Origin: Gemella sp.
GTDB taxonomy: Bacteria; Bacillota; Bacilli; Staphylococcales; Gemellaceae
Length of the DNA stretch: 64,000 nt
NCBI GenBank assembly: GCA_030529855.1
Contig: JAUMWC010000001.1
Location: 30,723-94,722, forward strand
Direction of reading: 5' to 3'
The position numbers were made by a program, and so were the translations under genes. Positions 30,721-40,199 of this stretch are shown here, in pieces. Under the pieces are notes generated by a model that was given only the letters and a program-made list of their open reading frames with translations, was not told where the DNA came from and searched no databases. Numbering within the stretch: the first letter of the stretch is position 1; each line of letters opens with the position of its first letter.

Positions 30721-31169
30721 AATTTTTCTAACTCACTTTCGATTTTATTATACTTCTCTCCAACAGAAGATACAGTCACTACTCTACTGTCTCCCTCTAA
30801 TTGAATAGAAAAAGCTAATCTTTCCTTAGGAAGAAATTCATTAATATATTCTGCCCATTCTACAAGACAAACATTATCTTCATAAAAAATATCTTCAAAT
30901 GGAAGTTCTTCCTCATTATCTTCTAACCTATAAGCATCTATATGACAAAGATAATATTCATCTCCCTCATACTCTTTTAAAATATTAAAAGTCGGTGATG
31001 TTACCGTATCTTCTATACCTATAGCCTTAGCAAAATATTTTGTAAATGTCGTCTTCCCAGCAGCTAAGTCTCCACTTAAAGTAAGTAAAAATCTCTTATC
31101 CACTAAAGACGCTAAATCATTAGCTAACTTTTCTGTATCAACCAAATCTTTTAAGATAATCTTAATCAT
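30708..31169 (-). CDS. tsaE: tRNA threonylcarbamoyladenosine biosynthesis ATPase TsaE
   Basis: 153 residues, the normal size. The Walker A is SGDLAAGKTTFTKYFA; TSPTFNILKEYEG and HIDAYRLED follow, and LVEWAEYINEFLP near the C-terminus is family-specific. TsaE hydrolyses ATP to recycle the TsaBD complex during t6A formation. First gene of the operon. Confidence 0.95.
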   Translation of the reverse strand: MIKIILKDLVDTEKLANDLASLVDKRFLLTLSGDLAAGKTTFTKYFAKAIGIEDTVTSPTFNILKEYEGDEYYLCHIDAYRLEDNEEELPFEDIFYEDNVCLVEWAEYINEFLPKERLAFSIQLEGDSRVVTVSSVGEKYNKIESELEKLWLN

Positions 31170-31289
31170 ATCTTAACCTCTGTTTCTATAATTATATATA
31201 ATATACTAACCTATTTACAGCATATTTTCAATGCAAAAACTACCTTATTTATGTTATCATTAATATTGTATAATAATTAGGAGAATACT

Positions 31290-31853
31290 ATGCAGAAAAC
31301 ATTTTTTTCATTACTAACAGCATTATTTACAGCTGCTATAATTTGGCTAGTTAATAGCTTTGGTGGTCCTGATTTACTAGGAATGTTCAATTCCCTAACA
31401 GCAAAAACTGATACAATTAACGGTGTTACTGTAAAAGGTGATGGAACTAAATATCCTGTTAAGTTTGTAAGAAAAGCTGATGGTGACACAATTGTAGTCT
31501 TATTTAATAAACAAGAATTAACCGTTCGTTACCTGAATGTAGATACACCAGAAACAGTAAAACCTAACACTCCACCACAACCTTTCGGTAAAGAAGCCAG
31601 TGCTGCTAACGAAGGACTTTTAAAAAGAGCAAAAAAAGTAGAAATAGAATTTGATGTTGGAGAAAAGAAAGATAAATATGATCGGGCACTTGCTTATGTT
31701 TATGCTGATGGAAAATTAGTTCAAGAAATTTTACTAAGACAAGGGTTAGCACAAATAAAATATGTAAAAGAACCTAACACCAGACACCTATCCACTCTAA
31801 AAAAAGCAGAAAGTCAAGCTAAAGCAAATAAAAGAAATATCTGGAGTCAATAA
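31290..31853 (+). CDS. Thermonuclease-family (SNase-like) nuclease, membrane-anchored
   Basis: 187 residues. An N-terminal hydrophobic segment (FFSLLTALFTAAIIWLV) acts as a signal or anchor, with no clear cleavage site. The SNase domain keeps the staphylococcal nuclease catalytic set: Arg80, Asp85 and Glu88 in VRYLNVDTPETVKP, and Arg132 in DKYDRALAYVY. QPFGKEASAANEGLL and the C-terminal NIWSQ also match. It should degrade DNA and RNA outside the cell with calcium. AGGAG precedes the ATG; a TATAAT lies at about 31268-31273. Confidence 0.93.
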   Translation: MQKTFFSLLTALFTAAIIWLVNSFGGPDLLGMFNSLTAKTDTINGVTVKGDGTKYPVKFVRKADGDTIVVLFNKQELTVRYLNVDTPETVKPNTPPQPFGKEASAANEGLLKRAKKVEIEFDVGEKKDKYDRALAYVYADGKLVQEILLRQGLAQIKYVKEPNTRHLSTLKKAESQAKANKRNIWSQ

Positions 31854-31871
31854 AAACTCTTACATATTCTG

Positions 31872-31900
31872 TTGTGTTATTTTAATTTTTTTTGTATAAT
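31872..31900 (+). promoter_or_regulatory. Sigma-A promoter of the small membrane protein gene
   Basis: TTGTGT (31872-31877), 17 bases, TATAAT (31895-31900), 32 bases upstream of the ATG at 31932. Confidence 0.7.
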
Positions 31901-31931
31901 AAAGGAGATTAAACTTAAGGAGTATTAAATT

Positions 31932-32123
31932 ATGAAATACTTAGTTTCATTATTTTGGGGATATATATTTGCTTTTATAGCTATCTTCATCATTACTTCT
32001 GTATTAGGAAGTAACGGAATTAGCCAAGGGGCTACAGTCTTAACTTGTTCTATTGTAGCTGTATTATTTACAATAGGTGCTGCTGGATTAGACAGCCTTA
32101 CAAAAGAAAATATTAAAAAATAA
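31932..32123 (+). CDS. Small membrane protein, function unknown
   Basis: 63 residues, start supported by AAGGAG. Two hydrophobic helices, residues about 4-27 and 32-53, joined by a short Gly/Ser loop (GSNGISQGA), with a charged tail (DSLTKENIKK). I do not recognise the family; it has the look of the small two-helix proteins common in Firmicutes. Own promoter at 31872-31900. A short hairpin-like repeat GAACTGCTTAGGCGGTTC follows the stop, which may be a weak terminator. Confidence 0.65.
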   Translation: MKYLVSLFWGYIFAFIAIFIITSVLGSNGISQGATVLTCSIVAVLFTIGAAGLDSLTKENIKK

Positions 32124-32170
32124 ATTCAGAACTGCTTAGGCGGTTCTTTATTTATATAAGGAGATTTATT

Positions 32171-32647
32171 ATGAAAAATATACTAGCGTCTATGTGCTAC
32201 ATTGACACAGGTAGCCACTACCTTATGCTTAAAAGAAATAAAAAAGAAAATGATGTCCACGAAGGTTTGACAATATCAGTAGGTGGAAAAATAGAAGCTG
32301 GAGAAACTCCAGAAGAAGCAATAATTAGAGAAGTAAAAGAAGAAACAGGACTAGACATCTCAAAACCGAAACTTAGAGGAATAATAACTTTCCCTAAATT
32401 CGATGGAGAAAACAACTGGTACACTTACCTATTCACAGCAACAAATTTCTCAGGAAATATGTTAGAAAATTGCCCAGAAGGTGACTTAATTTGGGTAGAT
32501 AAAGAAGATATCAAAAATAGAAAAATTCATACTTGGGAAGGTGACTTCATATTCTTAGATTGGCTAATAGATGAGAAACCTTTCTTCTCTGCCAAATTTG
32601 AATATGTTAATAAAGAATTAAAAGATTACTCTGTTGAGTTTTATTAG
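32171..32647 (+). CDS. Nudix hydrolase (MutT/8-oxo-dGTPase-like)
   Basis: 158 residues. The complete Nudix box spans residues 38-60 (GGKIEAGETPEEAIIREVKEE plus TGL), so the magnesium-binding glutamates are in place. The start MKNILASMCYIDTGSHYLMLKRNK and the C-terminal HTWEGDFIFLDWL resemble the MutX/8-oxo-dGTP diphosphatase group. Likely nucleotide-pool cleaning; substrate is inferred. It is 8 bases upstream of the thioesterase gene, forming a three-gene group with it and phzF. Confidence 0.88.
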   Translation: MKNILASMCYIDTGSHYLMLKRNKKENDVHEGLTISVGGKIEAGETPEEAIIREVKEETGLDISKPKLRGIITFPKFDGENNWYTYLFTATNFSGNMLENCPEGDLIWVDKEDIKNRKIHTWEGDFIFLDWLIDEKPFFSAKFEYVNKELKDYSVEFY

Positions 32648-32655
32648 GAGAATTT

Positions 32656-33027
32656 ATGAAAATAGGAGAAAAATTAATTAAAGAATTTATTGTCTTAGAT
32701 AAGCACTCTGCTAAAAATATGGGAAGCGGAGATTTAGAAGTTTTATCAACACCAAGTCTAATAGCTTTCATTGAAGAAACGTGTAAAGATTTATTAGCCC
32801 AGAGATTAGAAAATGATTCTTCTAGTGTTGGCTCTCACGTATCATTAGACCATCTCGCTGCTAGTAAAATATCGGCAAGAATAAAAATAGAAGCGGAAAT
32901 AGTAAACATAGAAAAAGAAAGATTTGTATATTTTTCAGCGAATGCGTACGATGGTGACAAGAAAATTGGACAAGCAAAACACACAAGAGTTATTGTAAAT
33001 GTTGAAAAATTTTTGAGTAAATTATAA
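32656..33027 (+). CDS. Thioesterase, FlK-like hot-dog fold
   Basis: 123 residues. It has the pattern of fluoroacetyl-CoA-specific-thioesterase-like hot-dog proteins: VLSTPSLIAFIEETCKDLL with the catalytic Glu, then SVGSHVSLDHLAASKISARI with the His in VSLDHL, and a final IGQAKHTRVIVN. The real substrate is probably another short acyl-CoA. It sits between the Nudix and PhzF genes with ribosome sites at each start. Confidence 0.8.
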   Translation: MKIGEKLIKEFIVLDKHSAKNMGSGDLEVLSTPSLIAFIEETCKDLLAQRLENDSSSVGSHVSLDHLAASKISARIKIEAEIVNIEKERFVYFSANAYDGDKKIGQAKHTRVIVNVEKFLSKL

Positions 33028-33038
33028 AAGGAGAATAT

Positions 33039-33818
33039 ATGAAACAATATATCGTTGACTCGTTTACAGATAAAATATTTTCAGGAAACCCAGCAGCTGT
33101 TTGTATATTAGATAAATGGTTAGATTACACATTAATGTTATCTATCGCCAAAGAAAATAATTTATCAGAAACAGCTTTTGCTGTAAAAAATAATGACGGA
33201 ACTTATCATTTACGATGGTTCACTCCTGCAGAAGAAATAGATTTATGTGGACACGCCACTTTAGCAACGGCCTTTGTTATTAGTAATTTTTATGAACAGA
33301 ACTTAGAAACTATAAAATTTAATACTCTATCAGGAGAGCTGATTGTTAAGAAAAATAATGATTTATTTGAAATGACTTTTCCTTCTTACCAACTAGAAAA
33401 AGTTGATGTAACTAAAGAAATGATAGAAGTACTGGGGTGTGATATAGAAGAAGCTTATTTAGGACGTGATTTACTACTTATAGTTGATAATGAAAATACA
33501 GTAAAAAATTTAAGTCCTAATCAAGAAAAATTAAAAAACTTACCCGGATTATTACAGCACGTTTCAGCAAAAGGAAGTGATTTCGATTGCGTATCAAGGT
33601 CATTCGCTCCTAAATTATCTATTGCTGAAGACCCAGTTTGTGGTTCTGGTCATTGTCATATCGTTCCTTATTGGGCAAATAAATTGGAAAAAAATGATAT
33701 ACTTGCATATCAGGCATCAGAAAGAAGCGGAATACTTACATGTAAATATCAGGGAGATACAACCTTATTATCTGGTTCTGCCGTACTATTTTCTACATCA
33801 GAATTAAATATAAAATAA
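33039..33818 (+). CDS. PhzF-family isomerase/epimerase
   Basis: 259 residues, the normal size. N-terminal VDSFTDKIFSGNPAAVCIL, the catalytic Glu44 in NNLSETAFAV, then WFTPAEEIDLCGHATLATAF, and the second half's EDPVCGSGHCHIVPYWA. All are diagnostic of the PhzF/diaminopimelate-epimerase-like fold. Substrate unknown outside phenazine producers. Followed by a two-way terminator. Confidence 0.9.
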   Translation: MKQYIVDSFTDKIFSGNPAAVCILDKWLDYTLMLSIAKENNLSETAFAVKNNDGTYHLRWFTPAEEIDLCGHATLATAFVISNFYEQNLETIKFNTLSGELIVKKNNDLFEMTFPSYQLEKVDVTKEMIEVLGCDIEEAYLGRDLLLIVDNENTVKNLSPNQEKLKNLPGLLQHVSAKGSDFDCVSRSFAPKLSIAEDPVCGSGHCHIVPYWANKLEKNDILAYQASERSGILTCKYQGDTTLLSGSAVLFSTSELNIK

Positions 33819-33860
33819 AAAGGATTATGCCTAATTATCTTGGGCATAAATCCTTTTTTA
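33815..33860. terminator. Bidirectional terminator between phzF and glcK
   Basis: AAAAAGGATTATGCC and its complement GGGCATAAATCCTTTTT pair around a short loop. The convergent genes phzF and glcK both end here. Confidence 0.85.
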
Positions 33861-34805
33861 TTATTGTAATACTAAACTAGCTGCACCTATAACTCCAGCG
33901 TCATTTCCTAGAGTTGCTAAAGCAAGTTTTGTTGATTCTCTTACCGGTGGAAAGGCAAATTTTTCAAATTCTTTTCTAACTCTTTCAAGTAAGAAGTCTC
34001 CAGCAGCAGAAACTCCACCACCTACTACGATAAAGCTTGGGTTTAAAGCATTTGCTAATTGACTACAAGATAATCCTAAATAGAAAGCAAATTTATCAAT
34101 TACTTTATTAGCAAATTCATCCCCTTGCTTGGCAGCATCAAAAATATCTTTAGCTGTTAAGCTATCTTCTTCAATAAGTTTTCTCAAAGAAGTTTCTTCC
34201 TCTTTAATTAAGTCTTTTGCTAATTTCACTACTCCAGTTGCACTAGCCACAGTTTCAAGACATCCCTTGTTTCCACATGTACACTCAAAACCATTGTTAG
34301 GTTCAACTATCATGTGGCCAATCTCACCAGCTGAACCTCTGACTCCGTGTAATAATTTACCGTCGGCAACTACTCCACCACCAACTCCAGTTCCAAGAGT
34401 TACAAACACTACATCTTCAGCATTTTCTCCTGCACCTTTCCATCGTTCTCCAAGAGCGGCAACATTAGCATCATTATCAATAAAGAAAGGTACTTTGAAT
34501 TCTTTTTCAAAAATAGATTTTACTTCTTGAGTTTCAGCCCAACCTAAATTGTAAGCTCCCCTAACTGTTCCTTTTTCAAAATCAATTTGCCCAGGACTTC
34601 CCATACCAATCCCTTTGATTGAGTCTAAAGAAATATTGTTTTCATTAGTAAATTCTTTTATTGAATTTACTATATCTCCTACAATATTCTTACCATTATC
34701 TTCCGTGTTTGTAACAATTGACCATTGGTGTTCAACACTTCCTTCTAGTGTTAATATAGCCATTTTCACACTAGTTCCACCTAAGTCTATTCCTATTATT
34801 TTCAT
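33861..34805 (-). CDS. glcK: Glucokinase (ROK family)
   Basis: Start taken at the ATG at 34805 (MKIIGIDLGGTSVKMAIL), 7 bases after GGAGG; the tandem ATG at 34808 is an alternative and the further upstream ATG at 34865 has no support. 314 residues. ROK features: ATP-binding GIDLGGTSVK, the FVTLGTGVGGGVV block, and the zinc motif HMIVEPNN..CTCGNKGCLE. It phosphorylates cytoplasmic glucose to glucose 6-phosphate. An unassigned small RNA gene lies directly upstream on the same strand. Confidence 0.94.
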   Translation of the reverse strand: MKIIGIDLGGTSVKMAILTLEGSVEHQWSIVTNTEDNGKNIVGDIVNSIKEFTNENNISLDSIKGIGMGSPGQIDFEKGTVRGAYNLGWAETQEVKSIFEKEFKVPFFIDNDANVAALGERWKGAGENAEDVVFVTLGTGVGGGVVADGKLLHGVRGSAGEIGHMIVEPNNGFECTCGNKGCLETVASATGVVKLAKDLIKEEETSLRKLIEEDSLTAKDIFDAAKQGDEFANKVIDKFAFYLGLSCSQLANALNPSFIVVGGGVSAAGDFLLERVRKEFEKFAFPPVRESTKLALATLGNDAGVIGAASLVLQ

Positions 34806-34914
34806 CATCGTTCCTCCGAATATATGCTCTAATTTTATTCTATTATTAATATTATTATATAACATTTATCTATATCATACTAGATATTTAAGGAAGATAT
34901 TTGTCTGCGTTTTT

Positions 34915-34947
34915 GCTAACAAAAAAGACTAGAAAATCTAGTCTTTT
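34915..34947 (-). terminator. Terminator of the small RNA at 34920-35048
   Basis: GACTAGA and TCTAGTC pair around a TTT loop, with AAAA before and TTTTTT after on the minus strand. Confidence 0.85.
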
Positions 34948-35048
34948 AAAATATGAATAATCGGTTGGGCGGCGTATCCAACATCTCTTTTTAACCTCTA
35001 GGGTGCGATAGTAACCTTTTCTATCCTCAACTATTCACCGTATCTATT
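34920..35048 (-). ncRNA. Unassigned small structured RNA (or leader) upstream of glcK
   Basis: A perfect sigma-A promoter (35055-35083) and a strong intrinsic terminator (34915-34947) on the minus strand enclose about 130 bases with no ORF. The predicted transcript has a closing stem TGAATA/TATTCA, an inner hairpin GATAG/CTATC, and a GC-rich hairpin GTTGG-ATACGCCGC-CCAAC. GC content is clearly higher than in the surrounding spacers, which is the usual sign of a structured RNA. I compared it from memory with SRP RNA, tmRNA, RNase P, 6S and the common riboswitches and found no match. It could be a free RNA or a terminating leader of glcK. Confidence 0.7.
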
Positions 35049-35054
35049 AAATTC

Positions 35055-35083
35055 ATTATACTATTGTTATTTTTATTTGTCAA
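35055..35083 (-). promoter_or_regulatory. Consensus sigma-A promoter of the small RNA
   Basis: Minus-strand TTGACA (35078-35083), exactly 17 bases, TATAAT (35055-35060). Both hexamers are perfect. The -35 overlaps the last codons of the upstream gene. Confidence 0.9.
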
Positions 35084-35426
35084 TACGTTTCATTCTTCCA
35101 CTTAGAATTCTACGCTTCAACTTATAATCATTTATAGAATACATAGTAGGAATATAAAAATGATTTTTAGATTTATGTAGTTTCAAAGCAACTAATACAT
35201 TATCATCAAACACTTTTACATATTCTAAAGAAATCCCTTCTTCATTGGGATTCACTCCTACATAATCAGGGGTTTCTATGATGTTTTCAATTTCATCAAA
35301 ATATTTTATAATATCTTCGTGATTTCTTTTTACAATATGTTTCATAAGCCTTCTCTTAGAATATACAATATCGCTGGCATCCGTAGACAAATTTAAAATA
35401 CTTTTAATTTTATCATCTATTTTCAT
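35073..35426 (-). CDS. Small PBECR-like nuclease-fold protein (putative)
   Basis: 117 residues; ATG at 35426 follows AAGGAGATGGGGAT. The C-terminal two thirds run KRNHEDIIKYFDEI, IIETPDYVGVNPNEE, VKVFDDNVLVALKLH, HFYIPTMYSINDYKLKRRILSGRM. This is the pattern I know from the phage-associated barnase/EndoU/colicin/RelE-like (PBECR3-type) domains: a conserved His near a helix, an N-P-D-Y-hydrophobic-G turn, and a T-x-Y ... K ... GR ending. Such domains occur as phage and toxin nucleases. It stands alone between glcK and sigA; no obvious immunity gene is adjacent. Assignment is by pattern only. Confidence 0.55.
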   Translation of the reverse strand: MKIDDKIKSILNLSTDASDIVYSKRRLMKHIVKRNHEDIIKYFDEIENIIETPDYVGVNPNEEGISLEYVKVFDDNVLVALKLHKSKNHFYIPTMYSINDYKLKRRILSGRMKRIDK

Positions 35427-35593
35427 ATCCCCATCTCCTTATAATAGAGTATACAACAAAATATTAAATTTCTCTACTCTTACTTCACTTGAATATTTAT
35501 ATCTAATTCAACCCTACATAATTATTAAATTATAGTTTATTTTTATATATGAACATAACAACCTGTTTCTTCTCTGTCTACTAAATGAAAACA

Positions 35594-35625
35594 ATAAAAA
35601 ATAACCCTTGATATATCAAGGGTTC
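35594..35625 (-). terminator. Terminator of the dnaG-sigA operon
   Basis: AACCCTTGATATATCAAGGGTT is a perfect palindrome, followed on the minus strand by a T-rich run; it lies just past the sigA stop. Confidence 0.88.
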
Positions 35626-35631
35626 TAACAC

Positions 35632-36726
35632 TTACTCCATAAAACCTTTTAACTTGTTTAGCTTAGATGGGTGTTTTAATTTTCTAATTGCTTTAGCTTC
35701 GATTTGTCTGATACGCTCACGAGTTACACCGAATGCAGCTCCCACTTCTTCAAGTGTGTGAGTTTTTCCATCTTTTAATCCAAAACGTAATTTTAATACA
35801 TTCTCTTCACGGTCTGTTAATGTTTCAAGAATTTCTTCTAATTGCTCTTTAAGCATTTCATTAGCAGCGTGTTCTACTGGAGATTGTGCATCTTTATCTT
35901 CGATAAAGTCTCCTAAGTGTGAATCATCTTCTTCACCTATTGGTGTTTCTAACGATACTGGCTCTTGAGCTATCTTTAAGATTTCTCTTACTTTCTCAGG
36001 AGTCATTCCCATTTTCTTACCAATTTCCTCTGGCTTAGGCTCACGACCTAAATCTTGAAGTAATTGTCTTTGAACACGGATAAGTCTGTTGATAGTTTCA
36101 ACCATGTGCACAGGAATACGAATTGTTCTTGCTTGGTCAGCAATTGCACGAGTTATAGCTTGACGAATCCACCAAGTTGCGTATGTAGAGAATTTAAATC
36201 CTTTTGAGTAGTCAAATTTCTCAACAGCCTTGATAAGCCCCATATTTCCTTCTTGGATTAAGTCTAGGAATAACATACCGCGTCCTACATATCTCTTAGC
36301 GATAGATACTACCAGACGTAAGTTAGCTTCTGATAACTCTTGTTTAGCTTCTTCTTTTTCAAAGTCGCTTCCAGACTCGATAATTTTAGCTAATTGAAGC
36401 TCTCTTTCTTTAGAAAGAAGTGGTACTTTACCGATTTCTTTTAGGTACATTCTTACTGGGTCGTTTGTCTTAATACCAGCTGGTACAGATAAGTCTTCTA
36501 AATCAATCTCTTCTTCTTCAATTTTTTCATCTTCCGCATTTGCGTTAATTAAGATAACATCTTCACGACTTAACTCTTCGTAAAAATCATCCATGTCGTC
36601 TGATGATACATTCAACTTAGAGAAAGCATCTAATATTTCTTCTTGTGTTAATTCACCATTTTTCTTACCTTTTTCAAGTAATTCACTTTTTAAAGTTCCA
36701 AAGTCTTTTGCTGTTTCTTTTGCCAT
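35632..36726 (-). CDS. sigA: Primary sigma factor SigA/RpoD
   Basis: 364 residues, the length of Gram-positive housekeeping sigma factors. Region 1.2/2 ([21 protein letters not shown]), region 2.4 ([19 protein letters not shown]), region 3 ([12 protein letters not shown]), and region 4 with the helix-turn-helix ([22 protein letters not shown]). It directs RNA polymerase to the TTGACA/TATAAT promoters that are abundant in this window. Gene lies 11 bases after dnaG. Confidence 0.97.
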   Translation of the reverse strand: MAKETAKDFGTLKSELLEKGKKNGELTQEEILDAFSKLNVSSDDMDDFYEELSREDVILINANAEDEKIEEEEIDLEDLSVPAGIKTNDPVRMYLKEIGKVPLLSKERELQLAKIIESGSDFEKEEAKQELSEANLRLVVSIAKRYVGRGMLFLDLIQEGNMGLIKAVEKFDYSKGFKFSTYATWWIRQAITRAIADQARTIRIPVHMVETINRLIRVQRQLLQDLGREPKPEEIGKKMGMTPEKVREILKIAQEPVSLETPIGEEDDSHLGDFIEDKDAQSPVEHAANEMLKEQLEEILETLTDREENVLKLRFGLKDGKTHTLEEVGAAFGVTRERIRQIEAKAIRKLKHPSKLNKLKGFME

Positions 36727-36737
36727 ATGCTTTCTCC

Positions 36738-38528
36738 TTATTTCTTATAATTTTTTAATTTATCTAATACTGATAGTTTTACATCTCTATCTTCTTCACC
36801 AATAGCACTATCTAATAAATTCTTTAAATTAGAAAAATCTTTCTTTAAACTATTTTTCTTTTTAAAATATTCTATATACTCTCTAACCGATTCAATAGTT
36901 GGCTCAGCTTCTATTAAAAAATCAGTATTATCAATATAATTTACTAAATGTAACAAATCAGGGTCCATTACATTACTTGTAAATTTATACATCTCAAAAT
37001 CCATATAGTTATTATAATATATTCCTAGGTTTTTTACTAGTTTTGAAAATAATACATTACTAAATTCCATATTTTCAATCTCTTCATAAAATTCAAAAAA
37101 TATATCTCTTGAAAGTAAAAAATATTTAAACAATCTACTTGTATTTATATCATATGTTTGTGACCTAAATAATTTCCTTATCTTCTCTTTATCAACAACA
37201 TAGTCACTTGCAGCTACCGCTCTTCTCGGCTTTCCAAGTTGAGCTAACTCCCTTAATAATATTCTCTTATCTATTTCAAAACTATTAGCTAAACTAGATA
37301 ATAAAATATCTTTTAAAGATTCATCCGTAAGGTAAGCTATATTTTTCAATATCTCATTTTTAGAATTCAATTTTGCTTCAATATTCTTCGCTTGATCTTT
37401 TAAGAAATTAATTTTCCATTCAATATAGTGTGTTTTATTTTTTTGAATATAGTCTCTAAAAGAAAACTCATTATCTTTTTCTTTTCTATACTTTACAAAT
37501 TCATCTATATCTTTTTTGCTAGTAATATTTATCTTATATATATTATTACTTTGTCTTAGTAATCTATTACCTATACTTATACTAGCTTCTTGACCAGCAT
37601 TATCATTATCTAAAGCCAAGGTCACATTATCAACTAACTTCAGTAAACTAGCACCCTTATTATCATCAAGACTAGTCCCCATTATTGCGACAACATTCTT
37701 TACATTTTCTTGATGAGCACGTATTACATCCATATACCCTTCCGCAAGTATTATATTATTTTCCTTGCTAATAAATGGCCTTGCATCCGAAAAGTTATAT
37801 AGAGTGTTTCTCTTTTCGAATATATCCGTTTCCTGCGTGTTGTAGTACTTAGCTACAGATTTATCTTCAGACATTGTTCTACCAGAAAAAGCAACAACTC
37901 TAGATTTATCATCTTTTATCGGGAATATTATCCTGTCTTTAAAGACGTCATAATAATTACCAGTACTCGTCATCGTAACCAAACCAGCATCTGCAGCATA
38001 ATCTAAACTTACATTTCTAGATTTCAAAAAATCTGCGGCTAATTTGTCTACATTAGGTGCATACCCTAAATTAAAATGTTTTATACTCTCTCTAGTTACA
38101 CCACGATCTAGTAAATACTGTAGTGCATGTTCTGCTTCTTTTGTATTTAATAAAATGTAGTTATAATAATCTGCAATCAGATTCGAAGCGTAGTACATAC
38201 TCTCTAATCTATCATCTAAATTATATGCTCTTGGTTTCTGTTCTTCTTCAACTTCTAACCCTAAGCGCGCCGCTAATTTCATTAATGCCTGCCTAAATGA
38301 AATATTCTCAACTTGAGCTAGAAAGTTAATAGCATTTCCACCGCCCCCACATCCAAAACAGTGGGCTATTTTTTTCTCGGGAGACACAGAAAAAGAAGGT
38401 GTTTTTTCATTATGGAAAGGACACAAACCTACATAATTTTTCCCTTTAGATTCTAATTTTACATACTCACTAACCAAAGAAACTATATCGGTATTATCCA
38501 AAACATAATCTGCATCTATTCTTGCCAT
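36738..38528 (-). CDS. dnaG: DNA primase
   Basis: Start at the ATG at 38528 ([19 protein letters not shown]), preceded by GGGGGTGA; a longer in-frame version has no ribosome site. 596 residues. N-terminal CHC2 zinc finger with Cys36, His39, Cys57 and Cys60, then the primase core with [20 protein letters not shown] and the TOPRIM Glu in [15 protein letters not shown], followed by [13 protein letters not shown]; the C-terminal domain contacts the DnaB-type helicase. It lays RNA primers for replication. The dnaG-sigA pair is the classical macromolecular synthesis operon without rpsU. Confidence 0.95.
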   Translation of the reverse strand: MARIDADYVLDNTDIVSLVSEYVKLESKGKNYVGLCPFHNEKTPSFSVSPEKKIAHCFGCGGGGNAINFLAQVENISFRQALMKLAARLGLEVEEEQKPRAYNLDDRLESMYYASNLIADYYNYILLNTKEAEHALQYLLDRGVTRESIKHFNLGYAPNVDKLAADFLKSRNVSLDYAADAGLVTMTSTGNYYDVFKDRIIFPIKDDKSRVVAFSGRTMSEDKSVAKYYNTQETDIFEKRNTLYNFSDARPFISKENNIILAEGYMDVIRAHQENVKNVVAIMGTSLDDNKGASLLKLVDNVTLALDNDNAGQEASISIGNRLLRQSNNIYKINITSKKDIDEFVKYRKEKDNEFSFRDYIQKNKTHYIEWKINFLKDQAKNIEAKLNSKNEILKNIAYLTDESLKDILLSSLANSFEIDKRILLRELAQLGKPRRAVAASDYVVDKEKIRKLFRSQTYDINTSRLFKYFLLSRDIFFEFYEEIENMEFSNVLFSKLVKNLGIYYNNYMDFEMYKFTSNVMDPDLLHLVNYIDNTDFLIEAEPTIESVREYIEYFKKKNSLKKDFSNLKNLLDSAIGEEDRDVKLSVLDKLKNYKK

Positions 38529-38609
38529 ACTCTCACCCCCATATTTAAATTTAGACATAATTGTAGTAGCATAATTATACCACAAAAATACTTATTTTTA
38601 TTAGAAAAC

Positions 38610-38638
38610 TTGTATTTTTTTTATAAAAATGCTAGAAT
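38610..38638 (+). promoter_or_regulatory. Probable glyS promoter
   Basis: TTGTAT (38610-38615), 17 bases, TAGAAT (38633-38638). If used, the T-box transcript starts near 38645; this would leave stem I very short, so a slightly more upstream start is also possible. Confidence 0.45.
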
Positions 38639-38639
38639 A

Positions 38640-38796
38640 AAAACAAGCGAGCTAATGATGGTGTGAGTTTAGCAAAATTTAATTGGAATTTTATACAATT
38701 TAATACCAAAGTGAATGCTCAGCATTAATAAGGGTGGAACCACGGATTTTATTCGTCCCTGTATATAGATTTATTTCCTATGTACAGGGATTTTTT
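38640..38796 (+). promoter_or_regulatory. T-box leader of glyS
   Basis: The T-box sequence AGGGTGGAACCACG lies at 38731-38744. It is preceded by a stem III hairpin (AATGC-TCA-GCATT, 38714-38726) and followed by the terminator CCCTGTATA...TATGTACAGGG with T6 (38757-38796). Upstream, GCGAGCTAATGATGGTGTGAG matches the conserved distal part of stem I. A GGA codon followed by A at 38685-38687, on the 3' side, is the best specifier candidate (glycine). The leader lets uncharged tRNA-Gly switch on glyS. The whole element is short, as glycine T-boxes are. Confidence 0.9.
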
Positions 38797-38820
38797 ATAT
38801 TTTTAAGGAGGAATTATTAA

Positions 38821-40194
38821 ATGGAAAAAATCTTATCTTTAGCCAAAACTAGAGGTTTCGTATTTCAAGGTTCTGAAATCTACGGAGGTCTAGCTAACAC
38901 TTGGGACTACGGTCCACTAGGTGTGGAATTAAAAAACAATATTAAAAAAGCATGGTGGAAAAAATTCATCCAGGAATCACCATACAACGTTGGGTTAGAC
39001 TCAGCAATTCTTATGAATCCAAAAACTTGGGAAGCGTCAGGACACGTTGGAAACTTCTCAGATCCAATGATGGACTGTAAAGAATGTAAATCACGTTTAC
39101 GTGCTGATAAAATTATCGAAGAATTCTACTTCAACACTAAAGGAGAAGACATCGTTGTTGATGGTCTACCTTTCGAAGAATTAGAAAGAATCATCGCTGA
39201 TGAAAACATCCCATGTCCAGAATGTGGAAAACACAACTACACTAACATCCGTCAATTCAACCTAATGTTCAAAACTAGCCAAGGTGTTGTAGAAAACTCT
39301 ACAAGTGACATCTTCCTACGTCCTGAAACTGCACAAGGTATCTTTGTTAACTTCAAAAACGTTCAAAGATCTATGCGTAAAAAATTACCATTCGGTATTG
39401 CTCAAATCGGTAAATCATTCCGTAACGAGATTACTCCAGGAAACTTCATCTTCCGTACTCGTGAATTCGAGCAAATGGAACTTGAATTCTTCTGTGAGCC
39501 AGGAACTGATTTAGAATGGCACACATACTGGAGAAACTTCTGTAAAGAATGGTTACTAAAATTAGGAATGAACGAAGAAGCAGTAAGATTACGTGATCAC
39601 GATAAAGAAGAATTATCTCACTACTCTAACGCAACTACTGATATCGAATTCTTATTCCCATTCGGTTGGGGAGAACTATGGGGAATCGCTTCTAGAACTG
39701 ACTTCGACTTAAAACAACACCAAGAACACTCTAAATCAGACTTAACTTACCATGACTTAGTTAAGAACGAAAAATACTTACCATACTGTATAGAGCCATC
39801 TGTTGGGGTTGACCGTGTTCTTTTAGCATTCTTATGTAATGCATACCAAGAGGAAGAAGTTGGAGAAAATGATGTACGTACTGTACTTAAATTCCACCCA
39901 GCATTAGCACCATACAAGGCTGCAATCTTACCTCTATCTAAAAAATTATCAGAAGGAGCTTCTAAAGTTTACGCAGAATTAGCTGCTGACTTTATGGTAG
40001 ACTTCGATGAAACTGGATCAATCGGTAAGAGATACCGTCGTCAAGACGAAGTTGGTACTCCATTCTGTATCACTTACGACTTCGACTCAGAAACTGATGG
40101 AATGGTAACAGTACGTGACCGTGACACAATGGAACAAACACGTATTCCAATCTCAGAAGTTAAATCATTCATAGAAGAAAAACTAAAATTCTAA
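38821..40194 (+). CDS. glyS: Glycyl-tRNA synthetase, single-chain dimeric type
   Basis: 457 residues, class II synthetase of the alpha-2 type used by Gram-positive bacteria and eukaryotes, not the two-subunit GlyQ/GlyS. Opening [17 protein letters not shown], the zinc-like Cys pairs ([10 protein letters not shown] and CPECGK), motif 2 [30 protein letters not shown], and motif 3 [14 protein letters not shown]. The C-terminal anticodon-binding domain follows. Codon choice is strongly biased (AAC, TTC, GAA), as in highly expressed genes. Controlled by the T-box leader; AAGGAGG precedes the ATG. Confidence 0.96.
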   Translation: MEKILSLAKTRGFVFQGSEIYGGLANTWDYGPLGVELKNNIKKAWWKKFIQESPYNVGLDSAILMNPKTWEASGHVGNFSDPMMDCKECKSRLRADKIIEEFYFNTKGEDIVVDGLPFEELERIIADENIPCPECGKHNYTNIRQFNLMFKTSQGVVENSTSDIFLRPETAQGIFVNFKNVQRSMRKKLPFGIAQIGKSFRNEITPGNFIFRTREFEQMELEFFCEPGTDLEWHTYWRNFCKEWLLKLGMNEEAVRLRDHDKEELSHYSNATTDIEFLFPFGWGELWGIASRTDFDLKQHQEHSKSDLTYHDLVKNEKYLPYCIEPSVGVDRVLLAFLCNAYQEEEVGENDVRTVLKFHPALAPYKAAILPLSKKLSEGASKVYAELAADFMVDFDETGSIGKRYRRQDEVGTPFCITYDFDSETDGMVTVRDRDTMEQTRIPISEVKSFIEEKLKF

Positions 40195-40199
40195 TAAAT

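Noticed and set aside
34920..35050. 6S or SRP RNA
   Set aside because: Length is too short for 6S, and the SRP GGAA-tetraloop helix is absent.
38529..38585. Longer DNA primase start
   Set aside because: Upstream in-frame ATG has no ribosome site, while GGGGGTGA precedes the ATG at 38528, which starts the normal DnaG sequence.
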